From the NCBI GenBank assembly GCA_025056175.1, contig JANWWK010000019.1:1-59232 (forward strand): a stretch of DNA of 59,232 bases. The letters run 5' to 3'. Shown here one piece after another: positions 50,420-58,627 of the stretch (positions within the stretch are counted from its first letter, which is position 1; every line of letters starts with the position of its first letter). The notes beneath the pieces are model-generated. The model did no database searches. It was given only the letters and a program-made list of their open reading frames with translations, and was not told the DNA's origin. Source of the DNA: Anaerolineales bacterium (lineage in GTDB: Bacteria > Chloroflexota > Anaerolineae > Anaerolineales > Villigracilaceae). Position numbers and translations under genes: made by a program.

Positions 50420-51862
50420 TCACTTCTTGATAGTGATAGTTCCCACGTCGGTCATTTCTCCAGGTTCCACCAACACCTGCTCAGAAACCAGACCGATATT
50501 GCCGGTCAATTGCGCCCATTGGTCACCGACTTTCATGACAAGCGTGTAATAGCCAGGCGGAACGTTCTCGAAAACGAACTTTCCCTGCGCATCCGTCTTG
50601 CCAGTCAGAAAGAAAGGCTGGTCTGCACAGGGCGTATCGCCAAAATAGGTGCTTCCCAAAATTTCTACGCAAATTTCCACATCCGAATTTGCCACCGGCG
50701 CACCATCCTCCTGTTTGACCTGACCGGTCAGGGAGCCAGCAGGCTTCTCCTGCGTGGAGGGCAGGGCAGGGCCTGTGCCCATCACCACTGCGCCGCGAAG
50801 GTCATTGACCGGCAAAGCGCTGTTATCCATGCGGAACACCGTCCAGGCATCTCCCGTGAGAATGCTCAAACCGTACTCGGTCGAAGCCCACACTCTACCC
50901 TGCTTATCAACAGCCAGAGCCGTGATGCTATCGCTGCTCAAATCGGAATTTTGGAAGGTGAAATTCTTCCACGCGCCCTTTTCGACAACATAAATTCCGT
51001 TGGTCAGCGTCCCCAGCCAGATTTTGCCATCAGCGCCCACCACAATCTGCTCCGGGGAAGACAGAAAATTAGAACTCTTGAGCAATTCCCATTTCCCGCC
51101 GCGTAAAACAGCAACGCCGTTACTGTGCGCTACCACGGGGTGACCATCTGCATCGAAGGCCAGCGACTTGAAGAACATTTTCTGGTCGAATCCCTGGCCT
51201 TCTTGATAGACGGTCCAGGCGTTTCCATCGAACGAAGCCACACTGTTGGCCGTCACAACCCAAATCGTCCCATCGGAGGCCACGTCAACGTCATACACCA
51301 AATCGGTCGCTGAACTGCCGGTTGCCAGGTCCGCGGAGGAGAACTGAGTCCAGGTGCCATCATAGCGGCTGACACCTTTGAAGTGCGCCACCCACAGCCG
51401 GTTTTCGCCATCGCAAGCGAGAGCATTCGCGGTGGTATATTCCCCCTGGCTCACATTTTTCCAATTTTTGCCATCGAACAGACTAACGCCATCGTAATGC
51501 GCAACGGCAATGCTGCCATTCGGGCAAGACGCGAGAGCGGTGATGTAATCACTGGCAAGTTGTGAATTGTCGGTATCGTAAATTTGCCAGCCGTTATCCG
51601 TCAGGCAAACAACACCCTTATCCTGCGTGCCAAAACAAGCCGCATTTGATAAATTGACCGCCGATTGGGCTCCGACAGCCGGAGCCGCTGTTGGCTGAGA
51701 GGGCACGGTCGGTGGTGCTTCCACTTGCGTTTCGGCTGGCACTGCAATCTGCTCCGATGGAGAAGCAGGTGTGGGGTTCTGTGTGGCTGTGGAAGCGCAA
51801 GCCAGCGAGACGAGCAGGAAGATGCTCATCCATGTCAAGAGAGAATGTATTTTTTTGTACAT
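50420..51862 (-). CDS. Lipoprotein with beta-propeller and carboxypeptidase-regulatory-like domain
   Basis: A 480-residue exported lipoprotein. The signal peptide ends LVSLAC (Cys at about 22), followed by a long Pro/Thr/Ser linker. Residues about 75-375 contain repeated strands of the two-component-regulator propeller type (DGENRLWVAHFKGVSRYDG, VASDGTIWVVTANSVASFDG, VDKQGRVWASTEYGLSIL). Residues about 385-480 form a CarboxypepD_reg-like beta sandwich (GSLTGQVKQEDGAPVANSDV, FVFENVPPGYYTLVM). It probably binds a surface ligand or carbohydrate. An AAAGGAG site precedes ATG 51862. No catalytic residues are seen. Confidence 0.82.
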   Translation of the reverse strand: MYKKIHSLLTWMSIFLLVSLACASTATQNPTPASPSEQIAVPAETQVEAPPTVPSQPTAAPAVGAQSAVNLSNAACFGTQDKGVVCLTDNGWQIYDTDNSQLASDYITALASCPNGSIAVAHYDGVSLFDGKNWKNVSQGEYTTANALACDGENRLWVAHFKGVSRYDGTWTQFSSADLATGSSATDLVYDVDVASDGTIWVVTANSVASFDGNAWTVYQEGQGFDQKMFFKSLAFDADGHPVVAHSNGVAVLRGGKWELLKSSNFLSSPEQIVVGADGKIWLGTLTNGIYVVEKGAWKNFTFQNSDLSSDSITALAVDKQGRVWASTEYGLSILTGDAWTVFRMDNSALPVNDLRGAVVMGTGPALPSTQEKPAGSLTGQVKQEDGAPVANSDVEICVEILGSTYFGDTPCADQPFFLTGKTDAQGKFVFENVPPGYYTLVMKVGDQWAQLTGNIGLVSEQVLVEPGEMTDVGTITIKK

Positions 51863-51974
51863 TTTCTACTCCTTTATCACAAAAATAGGACACTAGGAGT
51901 ATGTTAATTTTTTCACTTTTGGAATTTAATCCCCTTTATTTCCTAATTTGCGCCAAAAAACACAAAGTGAGGAA

Positions 51975-52004
51975 TAAAAAAAGAGCGGATGAATTTCCGC
52001 TCTT
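51975..52004 (-). terminator. Terminator after mgsA
   Basis: AAGAGCGGA (51981-51989) with TCCGCTCTT (51996-52004), 6-nt loop; the minus strand continues into T6 (51975-51980). Confidence 0.85.
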
Positions 52005-52075
52005 GTGATTAGCCACCTGGCATTCTTGCCGCTTTTTGGATCGGCCCCCTTGTCGAATGGCGAACTGCAAAACGC

Positions 52076-52540
52076 TTACTTTGTCTGCCGGTTGCGAAGG
52101 TAACGCTCCAAATCAGGCGTGGCGCGCGGATACTCTAACCCCATCAACGGCGAAGAGATGATGAAATCTGCCGTAGCACGGTTCGAGGCCGTTGGGATGT
52201 TATAAAGAACAGCCAGGCGCAACAGTGCTTTGATGTCAGGGTCGTGCGGCTGCGGCTCCAGAGGGTCCCAAAAGAAAATCAAAAAGTCAATTTCGCCCTC
52301 GCAAATTTTTGCGCCAATTTGCTGGTCGCCGCCAAGCGGGCCGCTTTTGAACTGCGTAATCGGCAGGTCGAGTTCGCGTTCCAACAGGCTGCCAGTCGTG
52401 CCAGTGCCAAACAGGTGATGGCGAGAGAGTGTCTCACGGTTGAAGCGCGCCCATTCGAGCAAATCTTGCTTCTTGTTATCATGGGCTACGAGCGCAATCC
52501 GCTTTTTGATGCCGATAACGGCAGGAGTGGCATTCAGCAT
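52076..52540 (-). CDS. mgsA: Methylglyoxal synthase
   Basis: It converts dihydroxyacetone phosphate to methylglyoxal and phosphate, a bypass that relieves phosphosugar build-up. The 154-residue protein has [16 protein letters not shown] at the start, [11 protein letters not shown], the catalytic-loop [15 protein letters not shown] and [21 protein letters not shown]. Length is normal. ATG 52540 was chosen; the frame remains open to 52795 but that part overlaps the LysM gene. It begins 13 bp after the LysM gene stop and shares its transcript, which is an unexpected pairing. Confidence 0.95.
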   Translation of the reverse strand: MLNATPAVIGIKKRIALVAHDNKKQDLLEWARFNRETLSRHHLFGTGTTGSLLERELDLPITQFKSGPLGGDQQIGAKICEGEIDFLIFFWDPLEPQPHDPDIKALLRLAVLYNIPTASNRATADFIISSPLMGLEYPRATPDLERYLRNRQTK

Positions 52541-52553
52541 AAGGATTTCTCTT

Positions 52554-53708
52554 TCACGGCTGGGGTGTTCCGTCGGGAGCAACCCCTTGCCACGAAAAGA
52601 CGCGCTGAATGGAGTTCGCTCCAGCGCTGGCCCAGATGGGCTGGCCTTGCGCGTCGGTACCGGTCTGGCGCACCGTGCTAACCCACCAGCGAAAGATATG
52701 CGGACGCGAATCTTTCGGTCGGAAGGAGAGCGGCACGATGTATTTGGTATCGCGCACATAATCCACCAGACGGCGGCCTTCTCCTTCGGTGACATCTTCG
52801 ATGGTCACGATATAGGCTTCATTTTCGCGCAACGTACCAATCGAAGCCCACTGAAGCGTGATGCTATCGTTCGCCAGCGTAAACGAAGCGCCATCGGGCG
52901 GCAGGAGCAGATTCACGGCCGGGTAAGGGGGCGGCACGGTGGGGGTAGGGGTCGGGCCAGGCGTGGGTGCGCGTTCACACAAGGGGATGATGAGTTTCAT
53001 CCCCAAAAAGACCGTATCGGTACTCAGGCTGTTGTACGATTTGATGGCATCGGGCGGCACATTGTAATTGGCCGAGATACTCGAAAGCGTATCATTTTGC
53101 TGAACGGTAATAATGACCTTTTCACAAGCCTGTAAGGTGGCCTGCGCTGGCTCCGGCGTCGAAGTGGGCGCAGGCGGCGGCGTGGCGGTAGGATACGGCA
53201 CTTTGATTTTTTGCCCAACCGCCAGAATACACTGTGTAGAAAGATTGTTCAAAATGATGATACTGTTGAGCGAAACGTTGAATTGCGCCGCAATGCCCAG
53301 ACAGGTGTCGTTCGGGCCAACGGTGTACTCGAACGGCGGCAGGGGTGTATCGGTCGGTACCGGCGTGTTGGTGGCAGCCATGGTGGGGGTAAAGGTCTGG
53401 GTAGGAGTGGGAGTGATGGTAGCGGTCGGACCGTTCGCCTGCGCGGGCAAACGAGCGCCGGTCACACGTATTGCGCCAAAGACCAGCACTGCACCAATTG
53501 CCAGCAGCAAAACCATCAGCCCCAAGGCCGCCGGCAGGCTCAACGTGATTTCTGGCATACGGCTGGCCGAAACCCCGGCTGATTTTTTGGGTTCGAGAAC
53601 GGGGGTAAACTCTGTGCCGCACACCAGACAGCGCGCTGCATTTTCGGCCAGGCGCGTGCCACAGGTGGGGCAAATTTTTGTAGAGGGATTGACAGTTTCA
53701 GGACTCAT
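52554..53708 (-). CDS. Membrane protein with zinc ribbon and two LysM domains
   Basis: A 384-residue protein. A zinc ribbon at 10-35 ([21 protein letters not shown]) is on the cytoplasmic side, then one membrane helix near 60-82. A Thr/Pro linker and two LysM domains follow: [20 protein letters not shown] (about 130-175) and [20 protein letters not shown] (about 200-245). The C-terminal part (about 265-384) is a beta-rich region found with such proteins. LysM binds peptidoglycan or chitin-like glycans. Its -10 box TATAAT (53719-53724 on the minus strand) ends 10 nt before the ATG. First gene of the mgsA unit. Confidence 0.85.
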   Translation of the reverse strand: MSPETVNPSTKICPTCGTRLAENAARCLVCGTEFTPVLEPKKSAGVSASRMPEITLSLPAALGLMVLLLAIGAVLVFGAIRVTGARLPAQANGPTATITPTPTQTFTPTMAATNTPVPTDTPLPPFEYTVGPNDTCLGIAAQFNVSLNSIIILNNLSTQCILAVGQKIKVPYPTATPPPAPTSTPEPAQATLQACEKVIITVQQNDTLSSISANYNVPPDAIKSYNSLSTDTVFLGMKLIIPLCERAPTPGPTPTPTVPPPYPAVNLLLPPDGASFTLANDSITLQWASIGTLRENEAYIVTIEDVTEGEGRRLVDYVRDTKYIVPLSFRPKDSRPHIFRWWVSTVRQTGTDAQGQPIWASAGANSIQRVFSWQGVAPDGTPQP

Positions 53709-53718
53709 ACGGAAAGCG

Positions 53719-53745
53719 ATTATACCACCCCCGCTTTGATATAAT
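53719..53745. promoter_or_regulatory. Divergent leaderless promoters (LysM gene and E1 gene)
   Basis: Plus strand: TATAAT (53740-53745) ends 7 nt before ATG 53753. Minus strand: TATAAT (53719-53724) ends 10 nt before ATG 53708. The whole divergent region is 44 bp and holds no Shine-Dalgarno site for the E1 gene. Confidence 0.55.
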
Positions 53746-53752
53746 CGCCCCG

Positions 53753-55702
53753 ATGACCGACAATCTGAAACTATACCAAACCATGCTTCTCATCCGCCGC
53801 TTCGAGGAACGCGCTCTGGCGGAGTTCTCGACCGGTAAACTCTTCGGCACCACACATGCCTACATTGGACAAGAAGCCAATGCCGCTGCTGTGTTTTCCG
53901 TCCTGCGCGAAGGAGACATCGTATGGAGTAATCATCGCTGTCACGGCCATTTTCTCGCTTATGGCGGCGACCCGTATCGTCTGGCCGCCGAACTGATGGG
54001 ACGCGCCACCGGCCTGGTGGGGGGACGTGGTGGCAGTCAGCATATCCAGTGGCGTGACTTCTATTCCAATGGCATTCAGGGCGGTTTTACGCCCATTGCG
54101 GCCGGTATGGCGCTGGCCGAAAAAAACACCCAAACCGGCAACATCGTGCTGGCGTTTCTGGGGGATGGCACCTTAGGCGAAGGCGCGCTCTACGAAAGCC
54201 TGAACCTGGCTGCACTCTGGCATTTGCCGGTTCTCTACGTGCTGGAAAACAACCGCATCGCCCAAACGACTCCGGTCGAACAGGGTGTTGCCGGTTCGAT
54301 GGCGGCGCGTTTTCAGGCCTTTGGCATACCCACATGGGAAGCCGATTCGAGCGATGTGTTGAGTCTGCAACCGCTCGCCCGGCAAGCGGTCGAACACACG
54401 CGCAGCGGGCAGCCGGCGGCGCTCATCCTGCACACCTGCCGCTTCGCTGCCCACAGCAAAGGTGATGATACCCGCCCGCGCGAAGAAGTTGCTCGCCTGC
54501 GCGCCGAGCGCGACCCGCTCACCATTCACGCTGCACGCCTTTCTGCGCTCGAACGAGAGCAAGCCGAAACTCAGGTTGCGGCCTGCATTGAGGACGCTTT
54601 CAGCCGCGCAGAAAAAGATAACTACCCGGTCTTTCAGGTATCTGCGCCGCTCCATTCCCCTGCTCCCCCGCAACAGCAGCCGTCCCTGCAAGCGCAGAGC
54701 CGAACCACCGTGCTGGAACGTCTCAACGCCGCCCTGCACATGGCGCTGGAGAACGACCCACGTGTTTACGTGCTGGGTGAAGACATCCTCGACCCCTACG
54801 GGGGCGCCTTCAAGGTCACGCGCGGCCTTTCAACCCGCTTCCCCAACCGCGTGCTGACCACGCCCATCTCCGAAGCAGCCATTTTAGGCCTCTCTACCGG
54901 CATGGCCTTGCGCGGTTTGCGCCCGGTGGCCGAAGTGATGTTTGGTGATTTCATCACGCTCATGGCCGACCAGCTCATCAACCACGCTGCCAAATTCCGC
55001 TGGATGTATAACGACCAGGTGCGCGTACCGCTCGTGCTGCGCGCTCCCATGGGAGGGCGACGCGGCTACGGTCCGACGCACTCACAATCGCTGGAAAAAC
55101 ACTTTCTCGGCGTGCCAGGCTTAAAAGTTCTGGCGCCGAGCGTGCTTGGCGACCCTGCCGCGCTCCTGCTGGCTGCCATTGCGGAAGATGACCCCGTCCT
55201 GTTCATCGAACACAAACTGCTTTACACCCGCCCCCTGCTTCAGCCAGCCGACTTGTCGGATTGGCGCCTGGAATTTTTCGGTCAACCGTTTGCGGATATT
55301 GCCTTGCGCCTCTCCGATGACCTCTCTCCGCACCTGACCATCGCCACTTACGGCTACAATCTGGAACTGGTCCTGGCTGCTGCACAGGAATTAATTTACG
55401 AGCATGAGATTCTGCCGGAAATTATCGTCTTTTCGCAATTAAGCCCCTTCCCTTCGACGGTTTCGCATCCGTTTCTGCAATCAGCCGCCAAAACACGCCG
55501 CCTGTTGACGGTAGAAGAGGGAACATTCACGCTGGGCTGGGGCGCCGAACTGGCCACCCGCGCTGCCGAACACATCGCAGGCGTAAAAGTGCGCCGCGTG
55601 GCCGCCCTCGATTTGCCGATTGCCAACTCCAAACCGCTCGAAGAGGCCATCCTGCCATCCAAAGAGACCATTCTTCAGGCTGCGTTGCACCTTATAAAGT
55701 AA
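53753..55702 (+). CDS. 2-oxoacid dehydrogenase E1 component, alpha-beta fusion
   Basis: A thiamine-diphosphate enzyme that decarboxylates a 2-oxoacid and passes the acyl group to a lipoyl domain. Alpha part, about 1-290: LLIRRFEERALAEFSTGKL, HRCHGHFLAYGGDP, GGRGGSQHI and the ThDP motif GDGTLGEGALYESLNLAALW..VLENN. A Pro/Gln linker at about 300-320 leads to the beta part (to 649): NDPRVYVLGEDILDPYGGAF, LSTGMALRGLRPVAEVMFGDF and EEGTFTLGWGAELATRA. Alpha and beta are separate genes in most species. The substrate (pyruvate, branched-chain or acetoin-like) cannot be told. No usual E2 or E3 gene is nearby; a lipoyl-NeuD fusion is. Confidence 0.92.
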   Translation: MTDNLKLYQTMLLIRRFEERALAEFSTGKLFGTTHAYIGQEANAAAVFSVLREGDIVWSNHRCHGHFLAYGGDPYRLAAELMGRATGLVGGRGGSQHIQWRDFYSNGIQGGFTPIAAGMALAEKNTQTGNIVLAFLGDGTLGEGALYESLNLAALWHLPVLYVLENNRIAQTTPVEQGVAGSMAARFQAFGIPTWEADSSDVLSLQPLARQAVEHTRSGQPAALILHTCRFAAHSKGDDTRPREEVARLRAERDPLTIHAARLSALEREQAETQVAACIEDAFSRAEKDNYPVFQVSAPLHSPAPPQQQPSLQAQSRTTVLERLNAALHMALENDPRVYVLGEDILDPYGGAFKVTRGLSTRFPNRVLTTPISEAAILGLSTGMALRGLRPVAEVMFGDFITLMADQLINHAAKFRWMYNDQVRVPLVLRAPMGGRRGYGPTHSQSLEKHFLGVPGLKVLAPSVLGDPAALLLAAIAEDDPVLFIEHKLLYTRPLLQPADLSDWRLEFFGQPFADIALRLSDDLSPHLTIATYGYNLELVLAAAQELIYEHEILPEIIVFSQLSPFPSTVSHPFLQSAAKTRRLLTVEEGTFTLGWGAELATRAAEHIAGVKVRRVAALDLPIANSKPLEEAILPSKETILQAALHLIK

Positions 55703-55710
55703 ACAAAAAC

Positions 55711-55737
55711 AGCCCCTCGCTCAACCTGAGGAGGGGC
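55711..55737 (-). terminator. Terminator between the convergent E1 and DUF4013 genes
   Basis: GCCCCTC (55712-55718) with GAGGGGC (55731-55737); the minus strand continues TGTTTTTGTTT. It serves the DUF4013 gene and may also stop E1 transcription. Confidence 0.7.
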
Positions 55738-55756
55738 AAACCGGATAGAAACGGAG

Positions 55757-56431
55757 TTATACGACCGGCAAACCAGCTCTGGCCTGTTTGTAAGCCTGTC
55801 CGAACAAATGATTGGAAAACAGCTGATAGTAAGCAGCCACGGCCAGAAGACCGACACCACAAACCAGGCTGCCAAGCGGCGAGAGAACCGTAAGCAGCAA
55901 CCCGGACAAAATGACACTCAGCAAATACGGGCCGACCGCAGCGCGCAACAGGCCAAAGACCTCGCCAAAGCGAAAGGCTGCGCCCAACTGCCCATCATTC
56001 GCCATCATATTGCCCAGCGCCGGCGGAACGAGAAGACCGGTCAGCACGACGAGAAAGAAGACCACACACCCCATGCACAGCATCAGAACGGTCGTTCCCA
56101 TTCCTAAAGCATCCGGGTTCGATTCGCTCAAAGCGGCAACCAGGCCAAAGTTGAGCACCTGCCAGCAGCCTACCACCAGCAACAACGGCAAACTATACGC
56201 AAGTTGCACCACCACTCCCTTGAACCCCGTGCCAACGAAACCGCCGAAATCGCTCCAATCGGGCAGAAGGACAGGTTCGTCTTTGATGACACGCCGCATG
56301 ATTTCCAACCCCCAGCCAGCCAGAATGATTGGCCCAACGACCGGGATAAGAAATACCAGCGCGGCAATACCAGCTTTCTTAAGCCAATCAGCATCTTCAA
56401 AAGCATAAGAAAAAGCGCGTCCAAAATCCAT
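55757..56431 (-). CDS. DUF4013 membrane protein
   Basis: A 224-residue integral membrane protein with about six helices, recognised by the DUF4013 opening MDFGRAFSYAFEDADWLKKA and the LPDWSDFGGFVGTGFK segment near 58-73. Function of the family is unknown. A TATAAT box on the minus strand (56467-56472) and an AGGAGG site just before ATG 56431 support it. It lies between the E1 gene and the lipoyl-NeuD gene but on the opposite strand. Confidence 0.85.
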   Translation of the reverse strand: MDFGRAFSYAFEDADWLKKAGIAALVFLIPVVGPIILAGWGLEIMRRVIKDEPVLLPDWSDFGGFVGTGFKGVVVQLAYSLPLLLVVGCWQVLNFGLVAALSESNPDALGMGTTVLMLCMGCVVFFLVVLTGLLVPPALGNMMANDGQLGAAFRFGEVFGLLRAAVGPYLLSVILSGLLLTVLSPLGSLVCGVGLLAVAAYYQLFSNHLFGQAYKQARAGLPVV

Positions 56432-56520
56432 GACATCCTCCTCAATGGTGGTTTTTACGATGTTTCATTATAGGGTTAAACTATACAAAATTGCAAGCAC
56501 TTTCGTTAAGGAATAGAAAA

Positions 56521-57636
56521 ATGGCGTCCATCCCCGTTCTTGTGCCGTTGTTAAATGCCAACGAACCGGAAGCCCGGCTGATAGAAATTCACGTCCACGA
56601 AGGCCAGGCCATCCGCAAAGGCGATTTACTTTTCACGCTCGAAACCACCAAAGCTGCCAGCGATGTTGAAGCGCCCGGAGACGGATTTGTGCGCCTGCAA
56701 GCGCAGGAAGGCGAAACCCTTGTCGTGGGCGCCGTACTGGCATATCTGACCGAAACACCCGATGAGCCGGTTGCCGCGCGGCAAACCGTTTCAGAAAGCA
56801 AACCTGCTGCGGTAGAGAACCAGAAGCACCGCTCCGAATCGCTGCGCATCACCAAACCCGCCCGCGCATTGGCCGAATCGCTGGGCATTGACCTTTCCAC
56901 CCTGCCGACCGACCGTCTTATCACCGAAGCGGCCATTCGGCAGATGGCCTCTTCAACGGGACAACCTGCACGACTGCCGGAAGCGGAAACCACAAGCCGA
57001 AACGCGGCCATTCTGCTCTACGGCGCCGGCGGACACGCAAAAGCCGTGTTGGAGATGATTCAATCCATCGGCGCCTTTAGAGTGGTCGGTATCGTAGATG
57101 ACAACCCTGCGCTCACCGGCACATCCGTATTGGGCGTGCCAGTGCTGGGAACGCGCGATGCCCTGCCAGCGCTCCTTCGACAGGGCATCTTTCTGGCCGC
57201 CAACGGGGTAGGCGGCATCATCAACATCGAAATTCGTGTTAAACTGTTCGAGTTACTGACGGCGCATGGGTTTGCCTTCCCGGTTCTGCGCCACCCGCGC
57301 GCCACCGTTGAGCCTTCCGCCGTGCTGGAAGACGGCGTTCAGGTCTTTGCGAATGCGTATGTCGGCTCTTCGGCCATCCTGCGCGAAAAGTGCATGGTCA
57401 ACACCGGCGCCATCGTCTCGCACGATTGCGAAATTGGGCGCTACGCTCACATCGCGCCTGGCTGCCTGTTGGCTGGACACGTGCAGGTCGGTGAACGCGC
57501 TCTGGTGGGCATGGGCGTCACGACCATCATTGGCCTGAAAATCGGCGAAGGTGCACGCGTCGGTAACGGCGCTGTCCTGCTGGCCGATGTCCCGGCACGG
57601 CAGATTGTTCCGGCCGGAAAGGTGTGGACGGGCTGA
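56521..57636 (+). CDS. Fusion of lipoyl domain, E3-binding domain and NeuD/PglD-type acyltransferase
   Basis: A 371-residue protein of unusual design. Residues 1-80 are a lipoyl/biotinyl domain with the modification Lys44 in LETTKAASDVEAPGDG. Residues about 110-147 resemble an E3-binding peripheral subunit domain (ITKPARALAESLGIDLSTLP, LITEAAIRQM). Residues 160-371 are a NeuD/PglD-like sugar O/N-acyltransferase: Rossmann start ILLYGAGGHAKAVLEM, then a left-handed beta-helix with the catalytic His in NTGAIVSHDCEIG. The normal E2 catalytic domain is absent. It could accept an acyl group on lipoamide from an E1 such as the one at 53753 and pass it to an amino sugar or other acceptor; this is inference. 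AAGGAA precedes ATG 56521. Confidence 0.85.
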   Translation: MASIPVLVPLLNANEPEARLIEIHVHEGQAIRKGDLLFTLETTKAASDVEAPGDGFVRLQAQEGETLVVGAVLAYLTETPDEPVAARQTVSESKPAAVENQKHRSESLRITKPARALAESLGIDLSTLPTDRLITEAAIRQMASSTGQPARLPEAETTSRNAAILLYGAGGHAKAVLEMIQSIGAFRVVGIVDDNPALTGTSVLGVPVLGTRDALPALLRQGIFLAANGVGGIINIEIRVKLFELLTAHGFAFPVLRHPRATVEPSAVLEDGVQVFANAYVGSSAILREKCMVNTGAIVSHDCEIGRYAHIAPGCLLAGHVQVGERALVGMGVTTIIGLKIGEGARVGNGAVLLADVPARQIVPAGKVWTG

Positions 57637-57637
57637 G

Positions 57638-58627
57638 TTACCTGCCGAGTTTCTTTTTGAACGCCTGCGTGAGCGCCGGAACGAACGTAAACAGGTCACC
57701 GACCACGCCATAGCGCGCGACCTGGAAGATGGGTGCTTCGGGGTCTTTGTTAATCGCCACCACCAGTTTGGCGCTGCGAATACCCACGATGTGCTGAATC
57801 GCACCCGAAATGCCTGCTGCAATGTACAAATCCGGCGAAACCACCTTCCCAGTCTGCCCCACCTGATGGGCATAAGGGATATAACCGGCATCCACCACCG
57901 CGCGCGAAGCGCCCACCGCTCCGCCCAGCACGCCTGCCAGTTCCCCAAGTAACTGGAATCCCTCTCTGGCTGCGGCTGCTTCATCGCCACCAAACGCCGG
58001 GTGATTGGTCACCCCACGCCCTCCCGAAACGATAACCCCGGCATCTGCCAGGCTCACGCCGCTTTCACCGGGCGCATAGCCCTCCACCACCGTAAGCGGC
58101 TGCCCAACTGCAGCGTAACGCCTGACCTCGCCATGTCGCCCGGGTTGATGCGCCGGACGGGCAAACGCACGCGCCCGCAGGGTGATGAATTGTGGCCGCG
58201 CCATGCAAGCAGCCTTTTCAAACAATTTGCCTTCGTAAATCGGGCGGGTGACCACCAGCGTTTCGCCCTCGGCCTCCAAACCGGTAGCATCGGTCAAAAC
58301 GCCGCTTTGCAAGTCTATCGCGCACATGGCGGCCACCTCGCGGGTGCGGGTGGTGCTGGGAAGCAAGACGGCATCGGGAGCGGTATCGGTCAGAATCGCG
58401 CTGAGCGTAGAAGCATACGTCTCCGGGCGGAAATCGGCCAGCGCAGGGTCATCTGCAGCCAGCACTTCATCGGCTCCAAACGCAAAAGCCGCCTCAATCA
58501 ACCCCTCCAGGCCGGTACCCAACACAACGGCAGACACCTGGCCAAACGCCCTGGCCGCGCCCAAGGCTTCCCACGAGGCCGATACAGCGTCTCCCTGAAA
58601 ATGGTCAATGTACACACACAGTTTCAT
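57638..58627 (-). CDS. etfA: Electron transfer flavoprotein alpha subunit
   Basis: The FAD-binding subunit of ETF, which carries electrons from acyl-CoA dehydrogenases and similar flavoenzymes to the respiratory chain or in bifurcation. The 329-residue protein has the N-terminal domain ([20 protein letters not shown]) and the FAD domain signature [11 protein letters not shown] near 194, then [35 protein letters not shown] near 250-285 and [21 protein letters not shown]. The order etfB-etfA with ATGA overlap shows co-translation. It is convergent with the lipoyl-NeuD gene, 1 bp away. Confidence 0.95.
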   Translation of the reverse strand: MKLCVYIDHFQGDAVSASWEALGAARAFGQVSAVVLGTGLEGLIEAAFAFGADEVLAADDPALADFRPETYASTLSAILTDTAPDAVLLPSTTRTREVAAMCAIDLQSGVLTDATGLEAEGETLVVTRPIYEGKLFEKAACMARPQFITLRARAFARPAHQPGRHGEVRRYAAVGQPLTVVEGYAPGESGVSLADAGVIVSGGRGVTNHPAFGGDEAAAAREGFQLLGELAGVLGGAVGASRAVVDAGYIPYAHQVGQTGKVVSPDLYIAAGISGAIQHIVGIRSAKLVVAINKDPEAPIFQVARYGVVGDLFTFVPALTQAFKKKLGR

